From Nilaparvata lugens (Eukaryota; Arthropoda; Insecta; Hemiptera; Delphacidae), in assembly GCF_014356525.2 (NCBI RefSeq), contig NC_052505.1, forward strand, positions 5,649,836-5,713,835: a stretch of DNA of 64,000 bases, in the 5' to 3' direction. Both the position numbers and the translations under genes were made by a program. This document shows positions 12,301 to 21,725 of the stretch, piece by piece; the first letter of the stretch is position 1, and each line of letters starts with the position of its first letter. The notes under the pieces are model-generated. The model had not been told where the DNA came from. It did no database searches and worked only from the letters and a program-made list of their open reading frames with translations.

Positions 12301-15300
12301 TATATTATTTATTTGTAATACTATAGATCACAAAGGCATTGGTGGCATTGGTATGTAATAATCTTATGGGTTGCCCCCTCAATGGCGGATTTCAATTCCA
12401 AGTAAGACACTAGCGCTGCATGTGAGTCTATGCATCTTCAAGGTCTTTGGACTTATTCATCAGAATATTTATTTATCAGACTTATTCATCATAAATCATC
12501 TGACAAGTGATTACACAGATGTGTGGAGAAGCCAGTCCATTGCTGTATTTCCATAAGGTCTATAGTTTCAATTAGGTATTTGTGGATGAGAAAACTGCGT
12601 GAGGTCCACTGTTCACAGAACTACTAGTACTCATAATTTGATTATTGTGAAGGATTGAATTGAATTCATTGAAGATCAATAACTGAAAATCCAATGAATT
12701 GAATCCATTAATATTTAATAATAATATTCGTAAGGCTTTTATTGGTGGGGAGTTCCTGACGGAAGTTCCACCTCGCCTGAATATATCATTTAAGCCGTCA
12801 ATGGACCTTACGACTGTCATACTTCAGCCGAGAACGACAGTTTAACGTGCCCATCCGATAGCACGGGAGTGACCTGTTCAAAAACTTTTTGTTATGAGCG
12901 GGGTTTGAACCGGGGATCTCTAGGTTGCTAAGCTAGAACGCTATCCACTAGACCACGGATCAATCCATTAATGAACAATGAATGAAAATAAAAGATAGTA
13001 GTTGATGAATGACATCATTCTGTCATTTCCTCCTTCTCTTATATCTTTATTTTAATAAATTCTATACAAAGTTTCACAATATCTTGAATTTCTAGTACTT
13101 TGCATTATACAGAATTATTCCATCATCCTTCAAGCTTTTCTTTTTGAAGTGAAAGTGATATCTTAACATTATTCTTTTTTGAAACTTCTATTTGTAAAAA
13201 TTTGGGAGAAGACAGTTTTGGGCTATGCCTGTTGTCTTCTCCCCAATCATATTATATTTATTATAATTATGATTTGTAATATTGTCAATGAAATAAATAA
13301 ATAAATAGAATAATAGCAATTAAAACAAAATACATTAATTGAATTGTACTGATTCATGTGACTTTTGAATAAGAAATGAATGAGCCTTAAGAAGTTGATT
13401 GGATTTTTTAGTGAGGTCCACGTTATAACGTCAGTAGCGAAAGATAAGAGCTGCCGTTTCTTTAATGGCTGATAACGGTATATCTGATGTAATATTAACT
13501 GTTCATTCTTTTTTAGAATTATCAATTATATTTTATTTGCCATGGGAAAATATTCTCTAATGATTTGATAATAAATTTCCATAATTGAGACTAAATATTT
13601 CGTTAATTTTTTTCTACATTGTTGAACCATGATCTGGCAACGTTGCGGAGGATAGCTCTATCTGCTATGTCGAGTGATAGACGAGGATAGCAACACAAAA
13701 ATTTTAATCAAATACTGCCATTACAACGTGGACCTCACTATAGTCGGCTCAACAGATCTTTATTCACGAGCTTCATAATATAGTTTATTATAACTTTTAC
13801 ATACGGCAAAGCTCTGTCGGTTTAAGATTTTTGACTACAGTGATGGACCCTCAGGATGCGCTTTGAGTTACACTGTGAATGATACTACAATACTACAACT
13901 AGACTGGAAAAAACTGTGAGATCCGAAGTTGAGCTGGTGTTAATGGAGAAAGTTTTAAAGGAGATTCGTTCAACAGTGGGGCATGCCCTTTCACTGTTGA
14001 ATACTTCTTTCTAAGTATTAAAAGGTGAAGAATATATCTTCTTCAAGAGGGAGCTAACTACTAGACCGCACACAGAATTCCTCTTAAGCTGAGTTTTCGT
14101 TTGTGTGTAAATGCCGTCATCGACCACGACAGGGAGAGAATCTCAGATTGGGTAGATTTCAATTTGTCTGAATGACCTAAGAGATTATGTTCAATTATGT
14201 TTTAATGGGGTAGGTTGAGCTTATACTTCTTAATGGCAATATGTTGATATTATTAGAAATGTTTAATCCTCATAAAGACAAATAATGAAAAGTTATTTGA
14301 TCAGCTGTTTTAGCACACTTGAAATTTGGACAATATGAATTTCAACAATGCTTGCCGTCGTCGACTGCGGAAATTTACACATAAATGAAAATGCACCTTT
14401 ACATACAAGCAGGGATAAAGTCAAGTTTACACCAGAGCATAGAATAAAACAAAATTAAGTTTCCTCTGACCAACTGAGATTTAAATTAATTTCGGCAATT
14501 TTTTGACAATTTCTAAAGCAGGTCAGCAACATTAAAATTGTTTTCTACAGAAAAAATTTACAACTTTTTAGGAGAAAACCATTTGTGAACAAAATTGTGT
14601 TGAAAACTTTGTTGTAAACGTGACTTGAGAGTTTCAAGGTAATTTGAACTACAGTGACTATAAATAAATGATTCTATTGTCTCTGTAAATTGAAAAATCT
14701 ACATTTAATTTTAGTCTGCGATTACATGAAGTCATGGTCGCATATATAACGTGTTCTATTCCGGGTTAAATCAACAGCGGGTCTATCCACTACCTCCGTA
14801 AACAAAGCCGCAGTGCATCCTGGTGACATCAGCACAGGTAGGGGTCCTACACCAATAGAAACACTAGCTGATATAGATCAGCTAAAATCAACGAATTTTT
14901 ATTGGCGTGGGAACCCTACCTGTGCTGACGTCACACGAATGCACTACGGCTTTGTTTACGGAGGTAGTGGTCTATCTCAGTTTAAATCGAGATTGGCCTG
15001 AGAGTTACTGGTCATGATACATTTTATAAGCGCCTAGTTCCATCTTCTTTCAGATAATCACTATATTCTTCATATGAAGAATACGCTTCATAAGCGCTGG
15101 AGACACACGAGGTCTGTTATCTCTTCAAAGTGAATCATTTAATAGAATAAACAGTTGCCAACATTTTGCAATAATTGAATAATCACATTTTCTCGAATTT
15201 CAAGCTTATTTTCAATTTTAGGTGGAAATGTTACTAAACATTAATTGTAGAGATTTTCATGCTCAATCTTTTCCACTTAATTTTTTTTGTTTAAATTGTA

Positions 15301-18300
15301 TCTGAAGCCTGATAATTGGGAATATAATATCTAACTTTCCATAGATGGGGCGGTGCTCCTGAAATGTTTACAGATATAGGACTTGTGGCAGTTGATAGAG
15401 CTTATCAGTGACTATTTTAGGTATAAATTTAATCAAAATCGTTGGAGCTGTTTTCGATATAATCGCGAAAAACCCGTGTTTTTGACTACATTTTCTTCAT
15501 ATGATATAAATTACGAGTCAGGTTTTGGATGTGTCCACGTGGAAAAAGCGTCATAGAAAAGAGGGAAAATATACTTATAAATGGAATCCTATTTGATGCA
15601 GATCTCGATCTGTTCTAACTTACCTATTGCTGTTTTATATCTGCTTTATATAAACTTGTTCATATTCGAAATTAACACAAATTTTGAGACTGAATAAGAT
15701 TATTTCTTAAACAACTCATTTTCGAGGATATTAGCAAGTACATATAACTTGGTGTAGTTCTTAACCCTCTCATTTTCGACAATATTACCAAATATTTATA
15801 TCATTATGTCGATAGATTCAATTGGACACTCTTCAAGTTGACTTGATACTCATTTTGTCTCTCAACAAGGCCTGGGTGGAGTTTTGATAGTTTGGGATGA
15901 ATCCCTCAGGAATACTCTCTGTTACCATGGAATGGATTACAATAAAATCGACCCAAAGATTTTTCAAATCAATGGAGCTTCAAAGTGCTCTCAGTGATTC
16001 TAATGAGGTTTCAGCTTTCATAAAATCTTTTTGAAGAATGTTTATTTCTTCTAATTCTCTAGGATCATAAATAGTTATAGAAAGAAAAATGAAAATCTCA
16101 GTACCCTTTTTGAATATTTAATCACAACATGTTTCGGACATTAAGGCCATTTTCAAAATTACAATCAAACATGTTGTGATTAATTCTTCAAAAAGGGTAC
16201 TGGGATTTTCATTTTTCTTTCTATTTCTATAAAAAGTAGCCCTATATAGAAAAGTCATAAATAGTTCCTCATAATCATCAATCATGTAACAAAGTGGAGT
16301 GTAAGTAGTCTATAAATAACAATTATGGAAATGAATTGAAATTCAATGACATGAATAAATGGTTATAATTTTAAAAAGTTTATAGCTGTAGCTACAATCT
16401 TGAAAAGAGGAATTACATAGAAATTTACGATGACATAAATTTCATAATTCATATATCCCAAGTAAGTTTGTATGCTCTGCTTCAACCTTGAAAGGAGAAA
16501 TCACATCAAACGTTCTCTACAATTCATGCTCAACAAGTTGATAATATTTTCTTGAATTTACTACTTTACTGTGAAGATGAAGTGTAAAGGTTTCGAAGGT
16601 GAAGGTTTTTTCTGTACAACAAATCCACCTGATTATGTTAATTCCCATTATTCAATTTCCAGGGGCCACTTTCCACTTTGAACGACTAAAAAAATGTATT
16701 GATAATCCCCTTCACCGTCATCTGGAGAAAAGTAAAAAAGGCATTATTTATGCTCGATGCTAGAAAGTAAAAGTAAACTTCGAATGTTTTTTGAAATTAT
16801 TTATTAGTAACTGTAACAGGTAACAGGTACAGTAACAGGTTATTTTATCTTATCTGCTGAACTATTAAGCAGGAAAACCAGTCTGGATTAGGAGGTGAGA
16901 AAAAACTCTATGAAAATTATATGACCAATAGTTGTGAGCATGAATTGCCGTAAAATGACGTGAAATTTGTCTTCTTCTTCAAGTTCTTCTCCATTTCGGA
17001 GGTTGGCTATCATCATGATAATTATCGTATTTTGTTCACCGCCGCTATATAAAGGTCATGTGTTGTAGAGAGTTGCCAAAAATTAAGATTCTATTCTCAA
17101 ACTCTAGTACGAAATCAAATTAATAAGATTAGAAGTAAACTACTCAGAAATTACATAAAGGTTTGAGAGGATTCTGAATACAGAAAATATAATCTTAACT
17201 TGTTAATGTTTTCTAACAACGATCAACGATCAACGAATAACTATTATTCCTTTTAACTAGATTTTTAATCATTTTTTTTTATTAACAGTAAAATGCTTCT
17301 TTTTAGCTTTAGTTAAAGTATGGAGATTTATCTCTTAAATTAAGTCGAAATTAACTGTAGTTTTACTTCTTTACTCACGTGGAGTTTGAAGAGAGTTGCT
17401 AAAAATGTATGTTGCTAAATAGCTTACTTTCCTAAGACTTCAGTACTGTAGTTGAGGTTAAGATTTGAAGTCAGCAACTCAACATTTACGCCAAGACAAT
17501 TACCATAGTATGTATGTGTTATGAGAAATATCACCACATATCTTCCCTCTAAATCGAATTATTCACGTCAAGGTCCAAAACGATTAAGAACACAGAAAAT
17601 GTATAAAATGGTAAGTTATGTGGTATGAGAAATATCACCACATATCTTCCCTCTAAATCGAATTATTTACGTCAAGGTCCAAAACGATTAAGAACACAGA
17701 AAATGTATAAAATGGTAAGTTCCATGTTATAATGACATTATTTGATTAACATTGATGTTGTTATCCTTGTCTATCGTTCGAAAAAGCAGATAGTTTTCTG
17801 TAAAGTGTGAAATTTTTAGCTCAAAAATTTCTAGTTTCATTCAAAATTTAGACTTTTTGAATAATTACTAAGTTACTGGTCTAGATTTTTTTATTTTGGA
17901 CTCTAATAGTACCTGTTTGATTCAAAATTTACTCGTTTATCCGAGTATCGAAGAGCGTAAATTATATCGAGTATCGAAGAGCGTAAATTGTATTTTGAAA
18001 AGTGAAAGTGACATAACAAACATTTTGATTTGGACAGTATAGTATAAATTGGAAATGAGACAGTTTTGGGCATGAGCCTGTTGTGCCTTTCTTCTTCTTA
18101 AGTATTTGTACACAATATGATAAATAAATCACAATATAATGATATATATAGTGCTATCCTTTTCAAGCTCTGTCAGATGGTTTCCAACAATGTATAAATA
18201 TGATTACTTAACAAAATATTTTATCTCAATATTATAAAAATATAGCCTAGTATTTAATCATTGAGACATATATTCTCTTGGCGAATAAAATATAGAATGT

Positions 18301-19080
18301 AAAGAATCCATATTACATCAGATATACTGGTATCGCTTTCCTCTATAGATGGCAGTGGTAATGCAGAGAATCGGCAACGCTTTTCTACCTTTCTCCGCTG
18401 CCATTATATTGTGAACCTCATTATAATTAATAAGATTCAAAGTAAACTACTCAACATACACGTCAAAACTAAATATATGTGATATGAAAAATATCTGGTG
18501 TGGCGCACTCACACAACTTTCCTTGCCGTTATGAAAATTGATCACCTGACGCTAGTGTTAACGCGCATCTCAAGTCTACTCATAAACAAAGATCTGAGCC
18601 AGCTGGTGACAGGACAATAGCGTTGAGACATACGAGGTCTGCTATCTCTTCAAAGTGAATCATTTAATAGAATAAAAATGAAAATGTTACTGAACGTTAA
18701 TTGTAGAGATTTTCATGCTCATCTTTTCCTTTCGAAATGTTTTGTTTAAATTGTATCTCAAGCCTGATAGCTGGGAATCTAAAATCAAACTTTGCATAGA
18801 TGGGGCGGTGCTCCTGAAATGTTTACAGATATGTGGGACTTGTGGCAGTTGATAGAGCTTATCAATGACTATTTTAGGTATGAATTTAATCAAAATCGTT
18901 GGAGCTGTTTTTGATAAAATCGCGAAAAACCCTGTTTTTGACTACATTTTCTTCATTTTAGCCGCCATCTTGAATTGCATTCAATCTATATTGTTCGTGT
19001 CGGATCCTTATATTGTAAGGACCTTGAGTTTCAAATTTCAAGTCATTCCGTTAATTGGGAGATGAGATATCGTGTACACA

Positions 19081-19160
<80 letters not shown>

Positions 19161-21725
19161 GACCAATACCCAAAAACCAGTTTTTTTGACTCAGGGGACC
19201 TTGAAACGTATAGAAATTTAGAAATTGGGGTACCTTAATTTTTTTCGGAAAGCAATACTTTCCTTACCTATGGTAATAGGGCAAGGAAAGTAAAAATATC
19301 ACAACATCTCTCCCCATACAATCGAATTATTCACGTCAAGGGTCAAAAGGATTGAGAATACAGAAAATATAGCCATGTGAATTCTTCGTTTACAAGGAAT
19401 AAATCTGAGAGTAGGAATATGATTTATAAACAATGCTTTGAGGAGTGATCTAAACAGAGATTTGAAGGACGAGCAGCGCAATAAGCATGATATATCCTAC
19501 GTAAATAATCTCACAATAGAATAGGATGAATTAAGAGAGGATGTAGCTGAAGCTACTGTTGAGTTGACTACAGGCTGGGCCCAACCTCGCCTACTTTTAT
19601 TAGGCTATAGATAAACGTAGTGGGCTATAGATGTTTTGGTAAACTATAGATAATCGTCAATGGTCCATTGTGGGATCCCGCACAATTGACAAAAGTCACT
19701 TTTCAATCCGTTACGAGCTTCGTAAATGGGTTGCTATTCCACCTTTCAACGATTTAGGCCAAATTGGGAGTAACCTGGATTTCCTGTTGTAGACAGTCGA
19801 TTGTAAACGTAGAGTTTAACTAATTTTCTGAAACGCCTCTTCACGGGAAGTAAGTCGTACAACAAATCATCTGAATTTAGTTGGAATTGGGTTGAATTTA
19901 GTAGAAATTGATCCTGCGGGTTTTTCCACCTACAGTGAGGTCCACGTTATAATGGCTGTATTTTGATTAACATTGGTGTTGAGATCGTTATTTAACAATG
20001 TATAAATATAATTAACAAATAAATAAAAACAATATAAAAAAATTTAGTACCCAGATGGAAATTACTGAGATATTGAAATTATTCAAATGCTAATGAATTA
20101 ATTATTATTATTAGACGAAAATCCAAATTAAATGCTGTAATTCACCCCGAAGACTTCTGCTACTTCAAATATTGACAACAGGGTAAACAGCTTGATGGAA
20201 ATTCGATGAGCGCTACTATTCAAAAATTATTTGTCGCTCATCAAATTTTCATCAAACTGTTTACCCTGTTGTCAATATTTGGAGTAAATATTCGGGTTGA
20301 ATTACAGCATTTAATTGGATCTTCGTTTAATAATAATAATTTAAGTACCCTTTATTAAAAACTTTAAAATATTTTAACTATTACTTTATTATTTTTACTT
20401 CAANNNNNNNNNNNNNNNNNNNNNNNNNNNNNNNNNNNNNNNNNNNNNNNNNNNNNNNNNNNNNNNNNNNNNNNNNNNNNNNNNNNNNNNNNNNNNNNNN
20501 NNNTACTCTCAACCATGACTCTACTCTACCATGCACGTTTTCATTGGGAGAGTTCACAAGATAGTTAGTACTTGCCCAGGGAACCCTACCACTAGCTATA
20601 CTTGATGAAAACCAGGCTTTAGGGCTAAGCCACATGGAGCGTTTTTGCACTGGCGGCGGACGAAGAAGCTCTCTGATTGGCTGATTTTGTTGGCGTTCGG
20701 GGATCAGCTGTTAATCAGCCAATTGGAGAGCTTCCTGCGCTGCCGACTCTAAAAACGCCTGAAAATAACGCTCCATGTGGGTTGGTCTTTCTAAAATATA
20801 GTTACCGTACCCAATCTCAAAGCGTTCACCATGAATTGAATAGACTTAAAACGTTGTCAAAAATCCACTTTAATTAAATAAAAATTAAAAATTAATATTT
20901 TACAGGAGCATGCTTTCGTGTGTGCTCACACATCATCAGCTGTAAGTTACAATTGAATAGACTTAGAACGTTGTGAAAAATCCACTTTAATTAAATAAAA
21001 ATTGAAAATTAATATTTTACAGGAGCAGCTTTCGTGTGTGCTCACACATCATCAGCTGTGAGCACACACGAGAGCATGCTCCTGTTAAATATTAATTTTT
21101 ATTTAATTAAAGTGGATTTTGACAACGTTTTAAGTATATTCAATTATGAAAAAGTTCCATAACATCAACGTTCACCATGAATTTGTAAATATATCTTATT
21201 TTATCCAAGGAAACGGTTGAAAGGAGAACCATTACCCTATTATATGTTCAACAATATTATTTGTATACCTTGACAAGACTGTTGGCTCAAATCAGAATAC
21301 ATAGGCACCTCACTATAGTGAGGTCCAATTTATAATGGTAGTGGAGAAAGGTAGGAGAACAATGTTGCTGAGTCTCTGCCTTCTATAGATGATAGCTGAA
21401 ACCGATATATCCAGTGGCGAGGCGTGGAATACTCCACCGATCATCACAGCCCCCCCCCACCACTCAAGAGGGTACAAGTGCTCTCTTCAAGAAAAAAATT
21501 AGAAATGCTAGCAATTGTTGACTTTTGAAGCTTTTGGAGTACCTGAAGATTTTTCTCTGAACTCACATACAAAAGGCAGAGAACTGAGAAGAATTCTCTC
21601 TAATTTCAACTCTTAATAATTTTCAGTGTATCCTCACTACCAACTTTCAATTACTTACCAACTCTCACTACAACTGGAATTTCTTTTGAATTAATAATAC
21701 TGTTTTCATCTTCCACTTCCTCCAT
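142..21725 (-). CDS. Arrestin-domain-containing protein (ARRDC / alpha-arrestin-like), partial, 4 to 5 exons
   Basis: Alpha-arrestins are cytosolic adaptors that link membrane cargo to NEDD4-type ubiquitin ligases. Exons 6163-6279, 4644-4861, 1410-1592 and 142-327 splice in phase and encode most of the N lobe and much of the C lobe; the remainder lies left of base 1. Landmarks are GLHFHVVGEGVVRL, PGIHSFPFKLGLPLGLPSTF, GKHGWVQYFCKAALREP, GYVPGETIGITAVVSNQS and YVPPLPPTNLRGCHLIKIQY. The candidate first exon 21659-21725 would give 257 codons in total for the visible part. It would leave the protein without the usual first beta-strand and GQ..G motif, so the true start may be elsewhere. PPxY motifs, normally C-terminal, are not in view. 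Confidence 0.8.
710..754 (+). mobile_element. Helitron 3' end
   Basis: Sequence near 724-754 has a GC stem (GGCGGTACGAAGTTCGCC) followed by GGGCCAGCTAG and then T. A short hairpin, a few bases, and a terminal CTAG before T is the classic 3' end of a Helitron. The 5' end (TC after A) was not located, so the element length is unknown. It lies in the ARRDC intron. Confidence 0.6.
986..1378. mobile_element. TTAA-flanked inverted-repeat element with an insertion
   Basis: The left arm (986-1075, ACGTTTACACCAAAGTTATT...) is repeated inverted at 1283-1378 and the pair is flanked by TTAA at 982-985 and 1379-1382. The middle holds an AT-rich (TTTA)n-bordered insert (about 1092-1270). That insert resembles the A-rich 3' tails of a LINE/SINE-type repeat seen at 36000-36240 and elsewhere. 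TTAA target duplications suggest piggyBac-type mobilisation. Confidence 0.6.
1410..1592 (-). CDS. ARRDC exon 4 (arrestin C lobe)
   Basis: 61 codons in phase 0 between TTTGCAG and GAA|GTAAGT. It encodes QPFRCEIEHKLGVSCVNSGP, VVCRVSLDRGGYVPGETIGI and TAVVSNQSKVTIKATKAALTE. The sequence SGPV...V.LDR.GYVPGE.I...A.V.N.S marks the start of the arrestin C-terminal domain. A TTAA-flanked inverted-repeat element ends 27 bases inside the following intron. Confidence 0.92.
1593..3930. other. ARRDC intron, no gene seen
   Basis: No coding exon is recognised. 1840-2500 looks like old dispersed repeat with no ORF. A small perfect-looking hairpin at 2607-2686 (TTATTTAACGAAAATCCTAA, inverted) is a short relative of the inverted-repeat element at 20107-20337. 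The rest is AT-rich unique-looking sequence. Confidence 0.5.
3931..4557. mobile_element. 627-bp fold-back element, copy 1
   Basis: The two halves are near-complete reverse complements, ending GGCTGTGCAAAGGC / GCCTTTGCACAGCC, and are flanked by TTAA (3927-3930, 4558-4561). No ORF is carried. A second copy is at 45267-45891. TTAA flanks suggest a piggyBac-like non-autonomous element, although piggyBac ends usually begin CCC, so the assignment is tentative. It ends 86 bp from ARRDC exon 3. Confidence 0.7.
4644..4861 (-). CDS. ARRDC exon 3 (arrestin N lobe, end)
   Basis: Acceptor TTTGCAG, donor GCT|GTAAGA; 2 bases plus 72 codons. It encodes QGPVLLSPGIHSFPFKLGLP, LGLPSTFLGKHGWVQYFCK, AALREPNGLTHKNQQVFIV and NPIDLNLEPTILA. 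The PG.H.F.F...LP..LP.SF.G..G.V.Y..KA block is the most conserved arrestin-family signature and makes the identification secure. Confidence 0.92.
4862..6162. other. ARRDC intron, no gene seen
   Basis: AT-rich intron sequence. The plus-strand open frames at 4744-4959 and 5119-5310 have no recognisable similarity; the first overlaps the antisense of ARRDC exon 3. Nothing else is supported. Confidence 0.5.
6163..6279 (-). CDS. ARRDC exon 2 (arrestin N lobe)
   Basis: Acceptor TTTTTTCAG, donor CCAG|GTAAGT. It has 2 bases, 38 codons and one base. It encodes LHFHVVGEGVVRLRSQRQER and VYDRENYIDFRLRLLGEP. The pattern (strand with G.G, then an ENY..-type strand and a LLGEP turn) fits the N-terminal arrestin domain. 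Confidence 0.85.
6497..7094. repeat. Long inverted repeat (about 270-bp arms, 50-bp loop)
   Basis: Left arm 6497-6778 and right arm about 6830-7094 are almost fully reverse complementary from TATAGATATT to the inner AAAAGGGCATGACCACATTA. The inner portion (GCGTTTTTTCAG..., TTAGCTGATTGG) is related to the inverted repeat at 20628-20784. Transcription would give a hairpin RNA. It lies just upstream of ARRDC exon 2. Confidence 0.8.
7248..7464. mobile_element. GC-ended inverted-repeat element
   Basis: Ends GCCATCAGGCTCGCTTCGCT and its inverted partner GCGAGCGAAGCGAGCCTGACG. Internally ACTGGATCGTCC pairs with GGACGATCCAGT. No ORF. It stands out as GC-rich in an AT-rich intron, so it is probably a small non-autonomous DNA element. 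Confidence 0.6.
7780..7980 (+). repeat. Repeat end with (GTCA/GTGA)n and (TA)n microsatellites
   Basis: The dispersed-repeat sequence AGTGCGCCTCTAAAGGGCC runs into GAGTGAGTGAGTCAGTGAGT-type repeats (7866-7912) and then (TA)n around 7927-7980. This looks like the terminus of a transposable element with a simple-repeat tail; the family was not determined. Confidence 0.5.
8342..9054. mobile_element. Inverted-repeat element M1 split by a P-family element
   Basis: Ends TAGTGAGGTCCACATTATAA and its inverse (CACTATAG at 9054). The same 330-380-bp family (M1) recurs at 9692-10073, 13408-13743, 17708-18425, 19932-20040, 21314-22771, 25543-25916, 41180-41396 and 44095-45083. Here it is interrupted at about 8541-8935 by a second repeat (P) that begins ACTGGTAGTTCTGTGAACAG and ends CTTCGCTCGGTCAA. 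Confidence 0.7.
9416..9636. mobile_element. Palindromic element M2
   Basis: The left end GGTATAGGGCGTTTATGTCG and right end CGACATAAACGCCCTATACC are exact inverses, and the interior continues the palindrome. Relatives are at 24425-24570 (partial), 57685-58916 (split) and 62275-63131 (split). No coding capacity: a MITE. Confidence 0.75.
9692..10073. mobile_element. M1 inverted-repeat element, intact copy
   Basis: A full copy with TATAGTGAGGTCCAGG at the left and GGACCTCACTACAG at the right. It is the useful reference for recognising the broken M1 copies. No ORF; a MITE of undetermined superfamily. Confidence 0.7.
10071..10625. repeat. Tandem array of about three 215-240-bp units built on an M1 end
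   Basis: Units begin at about 10071, 10311 and 10527 with (A)GATGTTATAGAGTTCTTCA-like sequence. Each carries the M1 terminal part (GATAGCAAC...ACTGCCATTATAACGT). The array starts exactly where the intact M1 copy ends, so amplification of one MITE end plus flank is the likely origin. Confidence 0.65.
10629..11180. repeat. Tandem 159-bp units derived from a GGTTGCACAA inverted-repeat MITE
   Basis: Units start at about 10696, 10855 and 11014 with CTTCTCTGATTGGTTCTCGT. Outer ends are GCCGGTTGCACAAGAGCCGG and TTGTGCAACCGGGCC. The same MITE family is at 63394-63675. Inverted copies inside (ACGAGAGAACCAATCAGAGA) make the block both tandem and palindromic. Confidence 0.65.
11937..12627 (-). mobile_element. 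P-family repeat, interrupted copy
   Basis: Reverse orientation of the 8541-8935 and 35011-35406 copies. It runs from GACCGAGCGAAGTGAGGTC to CACTGTTCACAGAACTACTA, with extra sequence at about 12188-12490. The conserved segment ACCGCGTTTCGCCGTAAATG is shared by all copies and weakly by 29130-29220. No ORF is preserved. Confidence 0.6.
12713..12961 (-). mobile_element. tRNA-derived SINE with target duplication
   Basis: Read on the minus strand it starts with a tRNA-like head: an A-box-like TGGTCTAGTGGATA and a B box GGTTCAAACCC near 12905. Next comes a core containing GGGCACGTTAAACTGTCG, then an (ATT)-rich tail. The 11-bp AATCCATTAAT flanks it on both sides (12702-12712 and 12962-12972), as expected from target-primed insertion. 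Core relatives lie at 45985-46083 and 55628-55800. Confidence 0.85.
13408..13743. mobile_element. M1 inverted-repeat element copy
   Basis: Bounded by TAGTGAGGTCCACGTTATAA and GTGGACCTCACTATAG; about 336 bp. Preceded at 13190-13310 by the 3' tail of another repeat ending in (AATA)n. No coding content. Confidence 0.65.
14788..14969. mobile_element. Inverted-repeat MITE (CTACCTCCGTAAACAAAGCC)
   Basis: Left CACTACCTCCGTAAACAAAG and right CTTTGTTTACGGAGGTAGTG are inverse ends of about 80-bp arms. A shorter relative is at 32965-33076. The overlapping 62-residue plus-strand open frame is a by-product of the repeat. Confidence 0.7.
15043..15560 (+). mobile_element. Partial X-family element (5' portion)
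   Basis: It matches the first two thirds of the copies at 18489-19297 and 23284-24096: GAGACACACGAGGTCTG, GATGGGGCGGTGCTCCTGAA, AATCGCGAAAAACCC. It stops before the (CA)n part. Confidence 0.55.
15561..17700. other. Intergenic/intronic stretch without a gene
   Basis: No exon recognised. It contains an inverted repeat at about 16071-16235 (GAAAGAAAAATGAAAATC and inverse) with an ATCACAACATGTTTCGGACA core. Two tandem copies of a 113-bp segment (GAGAAATATCACCACATATC...) lie at 17515-17722; a related piece reappears at 19298-19370. Confidence 0.5.
17708..18425. mobile_element. M1 copy interrupted by other repeat sequence
   Basis: The left end is at 17708 (TCCATGTTATAATGACATTA) and the right end (CCATTATATTGTGAACCTCA) at 18425. 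About 17815-18145 is foreign, including the 3' tail sequence GACAGTTTTGGGCATGAGCC that ends in (AATA)n. Confidence 0.55.
18489..19297 (+). mobile_element. X-family element with internal (CA)n
   Basis: The ends share ACTTTCCTTGCC (18516) and GGGCAAGGAAAGT (19280s) as inverse termini after AAATCTGGTGTGGCGCACTC. The interior holds GATGGGGCGGTGCTCCTGAA and a (CA)n block at 19081-19156 followed by TACAGACCAATACCCAAAAA. Other copies: 23284-24096, and 38457-41125 (split by a LINE). The superfamily is unknown. Confidence 0.6.
19081..19156 (+). repeat. (CA)n microsatellite
   Basis: An almost uninterrupted CA repeat of about 70 bases inside the X-family element. The corresponding block in the 23284-24096 copy is much shorter and imperfect, so this copy has expanded. 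Confidence 0.9.
20107..20337. mobile_element. Inverted-repeat element M3
   Basis: The arms read TTAGACGAAAATCCAAATTA...GACAACAGGGTAAACAGC and are repeated inverted up to TTAATTGGATCTTCGTTTAA. A half copy is at 42727-42832 and a minimal hairpin at 2607-2686. No ORF. Confidence 0.7.
20404..20503. other. Assembly gap (100 N)
   Basis: Exactly 100 N, probably a gap of unknown size. Any open frame drawn across it is meaningless. A missing bchs exon could in principle be hidden here. Confidence 0.98.
20628..20784. mobile_element. Inverted-repeat MITE (CCACATGGAGCGTTTTT)
   Basis: Ends AAGCCACATGGAGCG and CGCTCCATGTGGG. The inner arms GCTCTCTGATTGGCTGATTT and AATCAGCCAATTGGAGAGCT also pair. Related to the core of the 6497-7094 hairpin. 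Confidence 0.65.
20855..21155. repeat. Repeat cluster: one tandem duplication plus an inverted copy
   Basis: ATCCACTTTAATTAAATAAA...GTGTGCTCACACATCATCAG occurs twice in direct order (about 20863 and 20979) and once inverted (to 21140). This gives a 21060-centred hairpin with TCATCAGCTGTGAGCACACA at its tip. Confidence 0.65.

Noticed and set aside
12897..12961. tRNA gene (A and B box, minus strand)
   Set aside because: The 3' half cannot pair with the TCCGTGG start to form an acceptor stem, and the sequence continues into a SINE core and tail with an 11-bp target duplication.
18975..19238. His/Thr-repeat protein (HTHTHT)
   Set aside because: It is a translation of the (CA)n microsatellite inside the X-family repeat; other copies differ in length.
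20381..20650. 89-residue open frame on the minus strand
   Set aside because: It runs through 34 undefined residues of an assembly gap.
21659..21725. First exon of a KIF4-like kinesin (IPVVVRV resembles IPVRVALR)
   Set aside because: No other kinesin motor exon is visible downstream, whereas the phase and the continuation GLHFHVVGEG match the arrestin exon at 6279.
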